Source: an uncultured Leptolyngbyaceae cyanobacterium
GTDB taxonomy: Bacteria; Cyanobacteriota; Cyanobacteriia; Leptolyngbyales; Leptolyngbyaceae
DNA length: 38,239 nt
Direction: 5' to 3'
NCBI GenBank assembly: GCA_938023035.1
Contig: CALIDI010000039.1
Span: forward strand, 1-38,239
The position numbers and the translations under genes are program-made. Shown here in pieces: positions 15,769-23,837 of the stretch (the stretch's first letter is position 1; each line of letters starts with the position of its first letter). Below the pieces are notes generated by a model, which did not search any database, was not told the DNA's origin, and saw only the letters and a program-made list of their open reading frames with translations.

Positions 15769-16839
15769 TTAAAGCCTTGCCCCAGAGGCTACATCAAACC
15801 AGTGGGTTTGCTCTAGAGATACTGAGAGTTGTAACTCCCGATGCTGCCAAGGTTGCCCAGGGTCTAGTAACGCTCGAACAATAAACGGTTCGCCCCTAGG
15901 GTTAGAAACACGCAAACTCACTAGGCTATGCATTCCCAAGTTCTCAACTAAAAACACCAGCCCTTGAATGGTAAAGGGTTCACCCGCTTGGGCCAGGCGC
16001 AAATGTTCCGGTCGAATGCCGACCACAATCTCAGGGGGAATCCTAGATAGTTCCGGTAACGGTAATTTGCTATCCCCCAGGCAAGCATATCTCCCTTCAC
16101 AGGGGAGGTTCAGGAGATTCATCTGGGGGCTACCCACAAAACTGGCGACAAACTGGTTGGCTGGATGGGTGTAGATGCGCCCCGGGCTGTCGAGCTGTTG
16201 TAGATGGCCCTGGTTAAGGACAGCTACCTTGCTAGAAAGGGTCATCGCCTCTGTTTGATCATGGGTTACATAAATGACTGGAGCCTGTTGCCCTGCAAAG
16301 ATTTGCTTTAGGTCAGCCCGGACTTGCTCTCGCAGTAGCGCATCTAAGTTACTGAGGGGTTCATCTAACAAGAAAACATCGGATTGCCGCACCAAGGCTC
16401 GCCCCACGGCTACCCGCTGCCGTTGCCCCCCGGATAGCTGGCCCGGTTTACGGTGCATGAGTTCATCTAAACCAAGAATGCGAGAGACTTCTTGCACGCG
16501 CTGTTGAATCTCGGCGGTCGGTATTTTTTTGAGCTTTAGGCCGGCACTTAAGTTTTCATACACACTCATGTGGGGATAGAGGGCATAACTCTGGAATACC
16601 ATGGCGATGTTGCGATCGCCCGGTCGGGCTTGGGTAACATCGCGATCGCCGATTCGGATCTGTCCATGGGTGGGGGCTTCTAGCCCTGCAATCATGCGCA
16701 ACACAGTAGATTTGCCACAGCCGGAGGGCCCCAACAAACTGAGAAATTCTCCATTTTCTACCGTCAGGCTCAAATCTTTGACGGGGATAACTCTGGAACT
16801 ATAGGTTTTGTTGAGGTTGCGAAGTTCGAGTTTTGCCAT
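15769..16839 (-). CDS. ABC transporter ATP-binding protein, MalK/UgpC carbohydrate-import class
   Basis: 356 residues from the ATG at MAKLELRNLNKTY; an ATG 33 bases upstream is also possible. The nucleotide-binding domain has Walker A GPSGCGKST, Q-loop MVFQSYALYPHM, signature LSGGQRQRVA, Walker B VFLLDEPLSNLD and switch His in THDQTEA. The C-terminal part (from about residue 235: NLLNLPCEGRY, VGIRPEHLRLA) is the TOBE/regulatory domain typical of MalK-type importers. Such ATPases energise uptake of sugars or related solutes by permeases encoded elsewhere; no permease or binding-protein gene is nearby, so the protein probably serves several permeases. Confidence 0.92.
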   Translation of the reverse strand: MAKLELRNLNKTYSSRVIPVKDLSLTVENGEFLSLLGPSGCGKSTVLRMIAGLEAPTHGQIRIGDRDVTQARPGDRNIAMVFQSYALYPHMSVYENLSAGLKLKKIPTAEIQQRVQEVSRILGLDELMHRKPGQLSGGQRQRVAVGRALVRQSDVFLLDEPLSNLDALLREQVRADLKQIFAGQQAPVIYVTHDQTEAMTLSSKVAVLNQGHLQQLDSPGRIYTHPANQFVASFVGSPQMNLLNLPCEGRYACLGDSKLPLPELSRIPPEIVVGIRPEHLRLAQAGEPFTIQGLVFLVENLGMHSLVSLRVSNPRGEPFIVRALLDPGQPWQHRELQLSVSLEQTHWFDVASGARL

Positions 16840-17163
16840 GGTTTTACAAAACGAGGTGCGGTCGCTAGCCATCTGCCTAAGATTTTGTCTCCCCTAGGTC
16901 TGACAAAAATCTCAAATCCTTGGTCAGCCTCAGCATCAACCGCCGAAAAAAGTATCCCAATCGCAGTTCTATTCCTAACGATAGCGCTCGCCACGTTGCT
17001 GAGTAAATTGAGGGTTAGGGGGCCGTGTCCCCCACCAGAGGTATACCCCTTGTACCCTATCCTAAATCAGATGGCTAGAGCTATAGGAGCGCACCCACCG
17101 ACTGAAGGGGTACACGAATCCTCTCGGCGATCGCGGCACCGCAATCACCTGGATTATCCCGCT
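16840..17163. other. intergenic region between secA and the ABC ATPase gene
   Basis: About 320 bp, both neighbours on the minus strand. No repeat, hairpin with T-tract or gene was seen. It probably holds the promoter of the ABC ATPase gene. Confidence 0.5.
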
Positions 17164-19995
17164 CTAAATGGCTTCCGTTGGCTCTGTCATCGTCGGCTGT
17201 ACTTGGGGTTGGAACATAAAGAGGGAGTAAACCACATCCCGGCGAATTTCGCCCATCATTTCCAGGAAGAGTTCGTAGCCTTCGCTCTTGTACTCAATCA
17301 GCGGGTCTTTTTGACCATACCCGCGCAGCCCCACCGACTCCCGCAGGGCATCCATTTGTTGCAGGTGTTCGCGCCAAAGGGTGTCGATCCGCTGCAAGAT
17401 AAAGAAGCGTTCTGCCTGTCGCATCAAACCCGGCTGAATTTGGTCGATCTGCGCCTCCTTGAGGTCATAGGCAATCCGCACCTGTTCATGGAGAAAGGTT
17501 TTAATCTCGCCGATACTCATCTCTTGCATTTGCTCTGGCTCCAGATCCGCCAGCAAGTTGACAAATTCTTTCACCTTATCCACCATGCTCTTGAGATCCC
17601 ACTCTTCAGGAGGCAAATCGGGGTTAATTTTGGCATCCACGATGTCATCCATAGTGAGCTCGGCGTACTTAATCACTTGCTCCTTTAAATCCTGCCCTTC
17701 CAGAACCCGCCGCCGCTCGGCATAAATGGCGCGCCGCTGGTTATTCATCACCTCGTCGTACTCAAACACCTGCTTACGGATGTCATAGTAGTAGGTTTCA
17801 ACTTTCTTCTGGGCACCTTCCAACGATCGCGTTAACATGCCCGACTCAATCGGCATGTCTTCCTCTACCCGGAAGGCATTCATTAAACTAGCGACGCGAT
17901 CTCCCCCAAAAATGCGCAGCAGGTTGTCCTGCAAGCTTAAAAAGAACCGGGTCGAACCAGGGTCACCCTGACGGCCTGCCCGCCCCCTCAGTTGGTTGTC
18001 GATGCGGCGGGACTCGTGACGCTCGGTTCCGATCACATGTAAGCCCCCTAGTTGCACTACCTCGTCGTGTTCGCGATGGGTGTAGACTTCGTATTCTTCT
18101 TTAATGCGGTTGTAGACGTCCCGCAGTTTTTGAATCACCGGATCTTCAGTGGGTGCCTTCTCCGAGGCAATCGCCACCTTGTCTTCTGCCTCTAGTTCAG
18201 GCAGCGATCGCTCACCGTACTGCTTGACGGCAAACTCTACGGCTTCCTTAAGCTGCTTCTCAGTGGCTTTCGTTAGCTCTGTAGGAAAGATCTGGGGCGA
18301 GGCCTTCCAGGTCTTGACCTTTTGTCCCGGCGCAAAACCCTGGCCGCCACCGCGACCACTTCTAGCCCCCGGCACTGCCGTAATGCTAAATTCATCATCT
18401 TCTGGTTGCACAATTCGGGGCATAAAGTATTCTCGTACCTTAAGCCGGGCCATATAGTCAGCATTCCCCCCCAAGATAATGTCTGTTCCACGTCCAGCCA
18501 TGTTAGTGGCGATCGTCACTGCCCCCTTGCGCCCTGCCTGAGCCACAATTTCAGACTCCCGCTCCACATTCTCTGGCTTTGCATTCAGCAGCTTATGGGG
18601 TACCCCTAACTGATCCAGCAGGCGGGACAGCAATTCTGACTTTTCCACACTGGTGGTACCCACCAGCACAGGCCGACCCTGCTCATGCATTTCAGCACAC
18701 TCGGTCGCTACAGCCTTCCACTTGGCCTCCTCAGTTTTATAGACGACATCGGCATAGTCTTTTCGAATGTTGGGACGGTTTGTAGGAATCGTCGTCACTT
18801 CCAGATTGTAAATCTTCCCAAATTCGGCTTCTTCAGTTTTGGCAGTACCCGTCATGCCAGCCAGCTTGGGATACAGCAGGAAAAAGTTTTGATAAGTAAT
18901 GGTTGCCAGGGTTTGAGTCTCTGGCTGAATTTCAACCCCTTCCTTCGCTTCGATCGCTTGGTGCAGGCCATCACTCCAACGCCGACCGGGCATCACTCTA
19001 CCCGTAAATTCATCCACAATGATGACCTCACCCCCGCCCACGATGTAGTTCACATCCTTGAGAAAGAGTTCCTTTGCTTTAATCGCGTTAAAAATGTAGT
19101 GTGCCCACGGGTCATTCGGATCGAATAGATCGGTCACGCCTAATAGTTTTTCGGCCTCAATAAAGCCCTCATCGGCCAGAATCACGTTGCGTTGCTTTTC
19201 ATCGACTTCGTAGTGACCATTCGGATCCTCTTCATCCTTCTTTCGGATCAAGGCACGAGCCACCTCAGCCGCACGAATATATTTTTCGCTGGGGCGATCA
19301 ACCTGGCCTGAAATAATCAGCGGGGTTCGGGCTTCATCAATCAGCACAGAGTCCACTTCATCGATGATGCAGTAATTAAACGGGCGTTGAACCACATCCT
19401 TAATATCTGTGGCCATGTTGTCGCGCAGATAATCAAACCCTAGCTCGCTGTTAGTGGCATAGGTAATGTCGCAATCATAGTTCTTCTTCCGCTCTTGCTG
19501 AGTCATGCTCTGCTGAATCAGCCCCACCTTTAACCCCAAAAAGCGGTGGATTTGCCCCATCCATTCAGCATCCCGGCGGGCCAGGTAGTCGTTCACTGTA
19601 ACGACGTGGGTACCCTTCCCGGTGAGGGCATTCAGGTAGGAGGGCAGGGTCGCCACCAGGGTTTTTCCTTCACCTGTTTTCATTTCGGCCAGATGCCCTT
19701 TGACTTTGCCGCCCTCATTGTCATGCAGAATAATTCCCCCCAAAATTTGGACATCAAAGTGGCGCATCCCCAAAACGCGGCGGGCGGCTTCGCGTACGAC
19801 GGCAAAGGCTTCTGGCAGAAGATCGTCAAGGGGTTCCCCCTTCTCTAAACGCTGCCGAAATTCAGCCGTTTTACCGGCCAAGACATCATCAGAGAGCTGT
19901 TGAATCTCTTCTTCGAGCAGTGCGATCTCTGCAACGATGGGTTGATACTTTTTGACTTTCCGCAGGTTGGGATCACCTAACAAGGCTTTTAACAT
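17164..19995 (-). CDS. secA: preprotein translocase ATPase SecA
   Basis: 943 residues. The ATG is chosen at [17 protein letters not shown], the usual cyanobacterial and plastid SecA start; an upstream start would add 25 residues. It drives proteins through SecYEG in the thylakoid and plasma membranes. Motifs: [15 protein letters not shown] (Walker A), [70 protein letters not shown] and [16 protein letters not shown]. It has the expected length and ends [18 protein letters not shown], without the C-terminal zinc-binding tail of E. coli SecA, as is common in this phylum. Confidence 0.98.
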   Translation of the reverse strand: MLKALLGDPNLRKVKKYQPIVAEIALLEEEIQQLSDDVLAGKTAEFRQRLEKGEPLDDLLPEAFAVVREAARRVLGMRHFDVQILGGIILHDNEGGKVKGHLAEMKTGEGKTLVATLPSYLNALTGKGTHVVTVNDYLARRDAEWMGQIHRFLGLKVGLIQQSMTQQERKKNYDCDITYATNSELGFDYLRDNMATDIKDVVQRPFNYCIIDEVDSVLIDEARTPLIISGQVDRPSEKYIRAAEVARALIRKKDEEDPNGHYEVDEKQRNVILADEGFIEAEKLLGVTDLFDPNDPWAHYIFNAIKAKELFLKDVNYIVGGGEVIIVDEFTGRVMPGRRWSDGLHQAIEAKEGVEIQPETQTLATITYQNFFLLYPKLAGMTGTAKTEEAEFGKIYNLEVTTIPTNRPNIRKDYADVVYKTEEAKWKAVATECAEMHEQGRPVLVGTTSVEKSELLSRLLDQLGVPHKLLNAKPENVERESEIVAQAGRKGAVTIATNMAGRGTDIILGGNADYMARLKVREYFMPRIVQPEDDEFSITAVPGARSGRGGGQGFAPGQKVKTWKASPQIFPTELTKATEKQLKEAVEFAVKQYGERSLPELEAEDKVAIASEKAPTEDPVIQKLRDVYNRIKEEYEVYTHREHDEVVQLGGLHVIGTERHESRRIDNQLRGRAGRQGDPGSTRFFLSLQDNLLRIFGGDRVASLMNAFRVEEDMPIESGMLTRSLEGAQKKVETYYYDIRKQVFEYDEVMNNQRRAIYAERRRVLEGQDLKEQVIKYAELTMDDIVDAKINPDLPPEEWDLKSMVDKVKEFVNLLADLEPEQMQEMSIGEIKTFLHEQVRIAYDLKEAQIDQIQPGLMRQAERFFILQRIDTLWREHLQQMDALRESVGLRGYGQKDPLIEYKSEGYELFLEMMGEIRRDVVYSLFMFQPQVQPTMTEPTEAI

Positions 19996-20103
19996 GGTAA
20001 AACTCGTGACTTCTGAGTAGGGTTTCTGAGACAACATTGACGGCCTAAATTGCGCAGCGATCGCACCCATGAGATTCAGAGTGCACTGCTCCAGAGATGG
20101 ATA

Positions 20104-20796
20104 TTAGGGGGCGTTTTGCCACTCAGAACTGAGAAGTCGAAAATTATAACTATCCGCACCGGGATGACAGGTAGCACAACTGGTGAGCTTAAGTTGGCGC
20201 GTTGGCATTTCGACCAGAGGATGCAGGGCCTTAAAGTACCGAGACTGGTAGACTCGATAGGGCACCGCTTCCTGCTCGCGCAAATCGCGGGAGTAGGTGC
20301 GCAGATAATTCCAGGTAGCCTGCAATTCTAGCCCTTGCTGCGGCTTAATTTGAACACCGTAATGTTGAGGATCTTGCAGGAGTTGCTGCCAGGTTTGGCT
20401 CGGTAATACCTGGGGAGGAATGCCGATATGGCAAGTAGCACAGGCTTCGAGGTAGAGCCGTTGCCCCAGTTGAAACCGGGGCGGCACACTATCAACAGTG
20501 CCGATCGCCGTCGTGGCTGCCACAGGAAGGGCTGCGATCTCAGGGGTAGCGCGCTCAACTGCCGTGCTTGAGTTTACCGGAGCCAGGGTAGACGCTTGAC
20601 CTGGAGCCGCCTTGTTTTCCGTGGCCTGGGCTAACCCAATCCCCAAACAGACACTCCACAGCAGCAACAAAATCATCAGCACCCAGACCGACCGCCCCCT
20701 GCGAGGAACCACGCCACGATGATACGCGCCTCGGGAGTTCGGTGCCCCTGGCAGCGGGATGGATGATCGATGGGAGGAGGGAAAACGCGGTGCCAT
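20104..20796 (-). CDS. membrane-anchored dihaem cytochrome c
   Basis: 230 residues from ATG (MAPRFPSS); a TTG 27 bases upstream is an alternative. A basic N-terminal segment of about 35 residues precedes a hydrophobic helix VWVLMILLLLWSVCLGIGLA (38-56), then an Ala/Pro/Thr-rich linker and a domain with two haem-binding motifs, CATCH at 119-123 and CATCH at 207-211. This arrangement fits the DHC-type dihaem cytochromes of cyanobacteria, with the haem domain outside the cytoplasm. The long N-terminal tail before the helix is odd and may mean the start is later. The electron donor or acceptor cannot be told from the neighbours. Confidence 0.85.
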   Translation of the reverse strand: MAPRFPSSHRSSIPLPGAPNSRGAYHRGVVPRRGRSVWVLMILLLLWSVCLGIGLAQATENKAAPGQASTLAPVNSSTAVERATPEIAALPVAATTAIGTVDSVPPRFQLGQRLYLEACATCHIGIPPQVLPSQTWQQLLQDPQHYGVQIKPQQGLELQATWNYLRTYSRDLREQEAVPYRVYQSRYFKALHPLVEMPTRQLKLTSCATCHPGADSYNFRLLSSEWQNAP

Positions 20797-20999
20797 GGGT
20801 ATCAACAAAGGGACAGAGGCCAAACCAACCGAAGAGACGAAAAGACTCAGCTGCTATGGCCGTCTAAAAGTTGGTAGCAATTCTAACGATGGCTGCCTAT
20901 TTGTGTATTTTAGCGGTCTGGTTCACTGGTTTTAAGATTTTCTGTAGAAGTTAGACTTTTCAATAGCGTGGGGGAGCGCTACAATTCCTGCAAAATGAG

Positions 21000-21165
21000 T
21001 GGCATTCCTTCAAAACTAAAATCGGCTTCCAGCCGGCACCTTTCCCCAATGAAGGGACTAGCTAGGGTGGGGATGCTGGCTAGCCGGAGTAACTGAGCTG
21101 GCTCGACTCAAGAGTGATGCTGGGGAAGGGGGCAACTTTGTGTTCATGAGTGCCCCACTCTTTTT
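21000..21165 (+). ncRNA. candidate structured leader or small RNA upstream of the GNAT gene
   Basis: Successive short inverted repeats are seen: CGGCT-TCC-AGCCG near 21025, GCTAG with CTAGC around 21060-21083, GAGC-TG-GCTC and GACTC-AA-GAGT near 21095-21118, then the terminator-like stem. No known riboswitch family is recognised. No plus-strand gene lies before it, so it is either the attenuated leader of the GNAT gene or a free small RNA. Speculative. Confidence 0.3.
21129..21165 (+). terminator. terminator-like hairpin before the GNAT gene
   Basis: GGGGCA (21129-21134) pairs with TGCCCC (21151-21156). The stem extends by CT/AG past a one-base bulge and is followed by ACTC and five T (21161-21165). 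It lies about 50 bp before the GNAT start and after no plus-strand gene. Confidence 0.5.
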
Positions 21166-21216
21166 GCTGTCCAAGAAAATCACCCCAAAAATGACCACGA
21201 CCGATTGAGTACACGC

Positions 21217-21708
21217 ATGGATGATCAACAAATTCGGTTTGAGGAAGGGAACGTTGATCTTGACCAGCTCCAAGATTTATTCAATCAAGCTGCCTTTTGG
21301 GCGGTTGATCGCCAGCGGGAAGATTTGGAACACGCCTTGGCTCACAGCCATCCGGTGATTACCGCTTGGGATGGTGAGCGGTTAGTCGGTTTTGCTCGGG
21401 CCACATCCGATGGGGTGTACCGCGCTACCATTTGGGATGTCGTCATCCATCCTGACTACCAGGGTGTTGGGTTGGGACGCAAACTGATACACGCAGTGCT
21501 GGGCCATCCTCACATGTATCGAGTTGAGCGCGTGTACTTAATGACAACGTATAACCAGGCGTTTTATGAACGTATTGGCTTTCAAGTCAACCCAACAACG
21601 ACCATGCTCCTTCAGAATCATCCCCTTGCAGCGCTGTCGGTTGAAGCCTGCGCCACGGCTGAAGCGATCGCCCCCCCTTCACCGGAGGTAACAGCTTCAG
21701 CAGATTAA
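21217..21708 (+). CDS. GNAT-family N-acetyltransferase
   Basis: 163 residues from ATG (MDDQQIRFEEG); a TTG 12 bases upstream is an alternative, and neither has a clear Shine-Dalgarno. The fold order is right for GNAT: beta strands around VITAWDGERLVGFARA, then motif A VVIHPDYQGVGLGRKLIHAVL, which carries the acetyl-CoA pyrophosphate loop Q-G-V-G-L-G, and YNQAFYERIGF near the C-terminus. It transfers acetyl from acetyl-CoA to an amine substrate that cannot be identified. The last 25 residues are an Ala/Pro-rich tail. The structured region upstream may control it. Confidence 0.9.
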   Translation: MDDQQIRFEEGNVDLDQLQDLFNQAAFWAVDRQREDLEHALAHSHPVITAWDGERLVGFARATSDGVYRATIWDVVIHPDYQGVGLGRKLIHAVLGHPHMYRVERVYLMTTYNQAFYERIGFQVNPTTTMLLQNHPLAALSVEACATAEAIAPPSPEVTASAD

Positions 21709-21827
21709 TCCCACCAACCGCTGCCGATATTTGTTTCACTCAGTTCCAATCAAGGGCGCGCCGCTGGCAACGACTGTAAACGCCGTTTTGCAAGGGTGAT
21801 GTGAATGGTGGTGGCCTTACCCTGCTA

Positions 21828-21845
21828 CTGCTGCGATCGCAGCAG
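21828..21845. other. 18-bp perfect palindrome centred on HIP1
   Basis: CTGCTGCGATCGCAGCAG is a perfect palindrome built around the GCGATCGC octamer, 43 bp past the psaK stop. It has no loop or T-tract, so terminator function is doubtful. Confidence 0.6.
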
Positions 21846-21887
21846 CGGGGAAGGAAACGTCTCCGCCGCCGCGATCGTGAGTGCTCG

Positions 21888-22160
21888 CTACAACACCCCC
21901 ATATTGGATAAGCCCAGGATCACCCCTGCCCCCAAGACGTGCCCAAAGCTGGTAACTCCTAGCAGGGCCGGTAACCCAAAACCACCAAACAGGTTAGCGG
22001 AGGGCAGGGCCGGAGCCGCTTTGGGCTGACTGATGGTAAGCTTGCCGATCGCGATCGCCAGAACGTTGCACAAAATCATGATAATTGCCACTGTTGGGCT
22101 CCAATTCGCCATACGAGGGGCGGTGGTCAATAGCAATGATGAAGCAAGCGTGGTAACCAA
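21888..22160 (-). CDS. psaK: photosystem I reaction centre subunit PsaK, TTG start
   Basis: Two-helix peripheral subunit of photosystem I in the thylakoid membrane. The diagnostic run is WSPTVAIIMILCNVLAIAIGK, then APALPSANLFGGFGLPALL and TSFGHVLGAGVILGL, giving the two membrane helices and the conserved loop. A TTG at 22158-22160 is chosen: it gives 90 residues, the normal size, and has GGGAG (22169-22173) eight bases before it. A start further upstream would add 38 residues of unrelated sequence, and the internal ATG (MANWSP) would remove the N-terminal presequence-like part LVTTLASSLLLTTAP. It is preceded by the terminator at 22273-22302, so it should have its own promoter in the 110 bp between. 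Confidence 0.93.
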   Translation of the reverse strand: MVTTLASSLLLTTAPRMANWSPTVAIIMILCNVLAIAIGKLTISQPKAAPALPSANLFGGFGLPALLGVTSFGHVLGAGVILGLSNMGVL

Positions 22161-22168
22161 TGTATTTT

Positions 22169-22173
22169 CTCCC
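22169..22173 (-). promoter_or_regulatory. Shine-Dalgarno deciding the psaK TTG start
   Basis: GGGAG on the minus strand, eight bases before TTG. It is the only well-placed ribosome site for a protein of normal PsaK length. Confidence 0.7.
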
Positions 22174-22272
22174 TTGTATAAAGTAAATTTCAGAATGGCA
22201 TTATGAAACCAGTGGTGCCCCAAAGCTTGCTGTAGCGCCCCAGGCAAAAGCCACTGTAGATCAATACCTACC

Positions 22273-22302
22273 AAAAAAGCGGTCGTCCAAAAACAGACCG
22301 CT
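22273..22302 (-). terminator. intrinsic terminator between the rhomboid gene and psaK
   Basis: On the minus strand AGCGGTC pairs perfectly with GACCGCT across an 11-nt loop (TGTTTTTGGAC) and is followed by five to six T. It lies 140 bp after the rhomboid stop and about 110 bp before the psaK start, so it ends the rhomboid transcript or acts as an attenuator of psaK. Confidence 0.8.
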
Positions 22303-22444
22303 GCAATCGTTAATTTAACTATGGGTTTCGCAAAGTTTCTTAATCAGTGCCAGCGATCGCCCAGAACCTCGAAACATTGAGGGCAGGCCACAACCCTGCG
22401 AAGTTCAACATCTACCACCTGCCCCGCGCACTTATCTATCTTTT

Positions 22445-23032
22445 CTATCTTTTGGGGTGCAGGTCGCTCATCAGCCAAGCCGCTGCGACTCCTCCCACAA
22501 AACCAAACAAATGCCCCTCCCACGAAACCCAGCCATTTACTGGCAAGACGCCCCCAATCATACTGCCGTAAACAACCGCAACAAACAGAGAGAGCGCGAT
22601 CGACAACGGCTTGCGCTCAAACCAGCCACGGGTCAAAAGATAACCCAAAAAACCAAAAATAACACCACTCGCCCCAATATGAATCGAGGGGCGGCCAAAT
22701 AACCAGGTGCCAAAGCCCCCGACCAGAGCTGAGATCAGGCTAACAATCAGAAAATCACTGGTGCGACGTAGCATAATCAGCCAGCCCAGGGTCGCAAAGG
22801 GGACTGTATTGGCCACCAGATGATAAATCCCCCCATGTAAGAATGGGGCAAAAACAATGCCCCTCAGACCAATGAGGGTGCGCGGATAAATGCCAAACAA
22901 ATTCAGTCTTTGTCGAAACACAAAGATATCGACCAGTTCGATCACCCACGCCACCACCACCAAACCACCCAGAATTGTTACCTGGGCCTGTATTTCCTGC
23001 AAGATTCCGCGTTCTTCGTCTTGGATGCTCAT
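22445..23032 (-). CDS. rhomboid-family intramembrane serine protease
   Basis: 195 residues from ATG (MSIQDEERG); a start 105 bases upstream would add a non-hydrophobic extension. About six membrane helices are visible. The active-site parts are HLVANT (His71, Asn75), the nucleophile motif GASG (Ser122) and WEGHLFGFVGG (His174), so the Ser-His dyad is intact. It cleaves membrane proteins within the bilayer; the substrate is unknown. Followed by an intrinsic terminator and psaK. Confidence 0.93.
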   Translation of the reverse strand: MSIQDEERGILQEIQAQVTILGGLVVVAWVIELVDIFVFRQRLNLFGIYPRTLIGLRGIVFAPFLHGGIYHLVANTVPFATLGWLIMLRRTSDFLIVSLISALVGGFGTWLFGRPSIHIGASGVIFGFLGYLLTRGWFERKPLSIALSLFVAVVYGSMIGGVLPVNGWVSWEGHLFGFVGGVAAAWLMSDLHPKR

Positions 23033-23837
23033 GGCTGCTATCGAGGTGAAAGAGGTGATGAAAATGGTTCCCCTTGGTTTTAGCAGATTCAATCCGTGCC
23101 AGACAATTTTCGGAAAATCTGCCACTCTCACCGCCAAGGGATCTGCAACTTCTGCAACTAAATAAATACAGACAACACCAAGACATGGCTCTGTGTTCTC
23201 TGCGCCTCTGTGGTCAAGATTTAGGATATAGAACCCTTATCCGTTGAAAAATATTGAGCAAACCAACGACCAGCTAGCCTTTTCGCTTCGAGAGATCCGA
23301 CAAAAATTACCAAAGTCTCACCCAGTTTTCATGCCGATCTTTCTCTAACACCGGAAAACCTTTGCAGAAACCCTTGCCTTATTTCCAGGTTTCACATTCT
23401 GAAACGCCCAACCAACCCCTCCATTCCTCTGATAGGTTAGAACGATAGCTGGGTACCCTCAGTGCAAGCCTGAACTGGTGCTCCGTCAGGAAAATTTTGA
23501 GGGATTATGGCCCATCAAAGCTTAGCTTTCATCCACTTTCTGGTGATAGTTAACCCGTCAATTTGAGGGCGGCCTGCCCTTGTCTCTGAACGACATCTTT
23601 TCACGAAAGTACGCTCATAGACTTTTCCCCTGTTGGTTGTGATATCCATTACGTTTCCCCAGATTTTAGAGGGTTGCTGTTGGCTATCTCTATCTAGCTA
23701 CGCCCGTTGGATTGAAGCACCGGCTATCTCCGCCTTTTGTTTAGAAAAAGCGTGAATTTTGGTGGTTTTAGCCATAATTCACCTATCAGACTGTCCTATC
23801 GTCCTTACTGCATTTATCGCATCTTCAGGAAACAGTT
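23033..23837. other. long intergenic region upstream of hpsA
   Basis: About 800 bp between the divergent rhomboid and hpsA genes. It contains copy 2 of dispersed repeat family 1 (23171-23240). The rest has no gene, tRNA or recognised RNA and probably holds a long hpsA leader and its promoter. Confidence 0.55.
23171..23240. repeat. dispersed repeat family 1, copy 2
   Basis: Contains ACACCAAGACATGGCTCTG, TTCTCTGCGCCTCTGTGGT and ends near ATAGAACCCTTA. Related to 1331-1415 and 37013-37065. Confidence 0.65.

Larger units (their letters stand above)
20797..21216. other. divergent intergenic region with structured part
   Basis: 420 bp between the cytochrome gene (minus) and the GNAT gene (plus). 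The left half should carry the cytochrome promoter. The right half, from about 21000, is dense in short inverted repeats and ends in a terminator-like hairpin at 21129-21165. Confidence 0.55.

Noticed and set aside
16885-17688. 267-codon plus-strand open frame opposite the 3' end of secA
   Set aside because: It is antisense to clearly conserved SecA coding sequence, has no recognisable domain, and arises from the base composition of secA.
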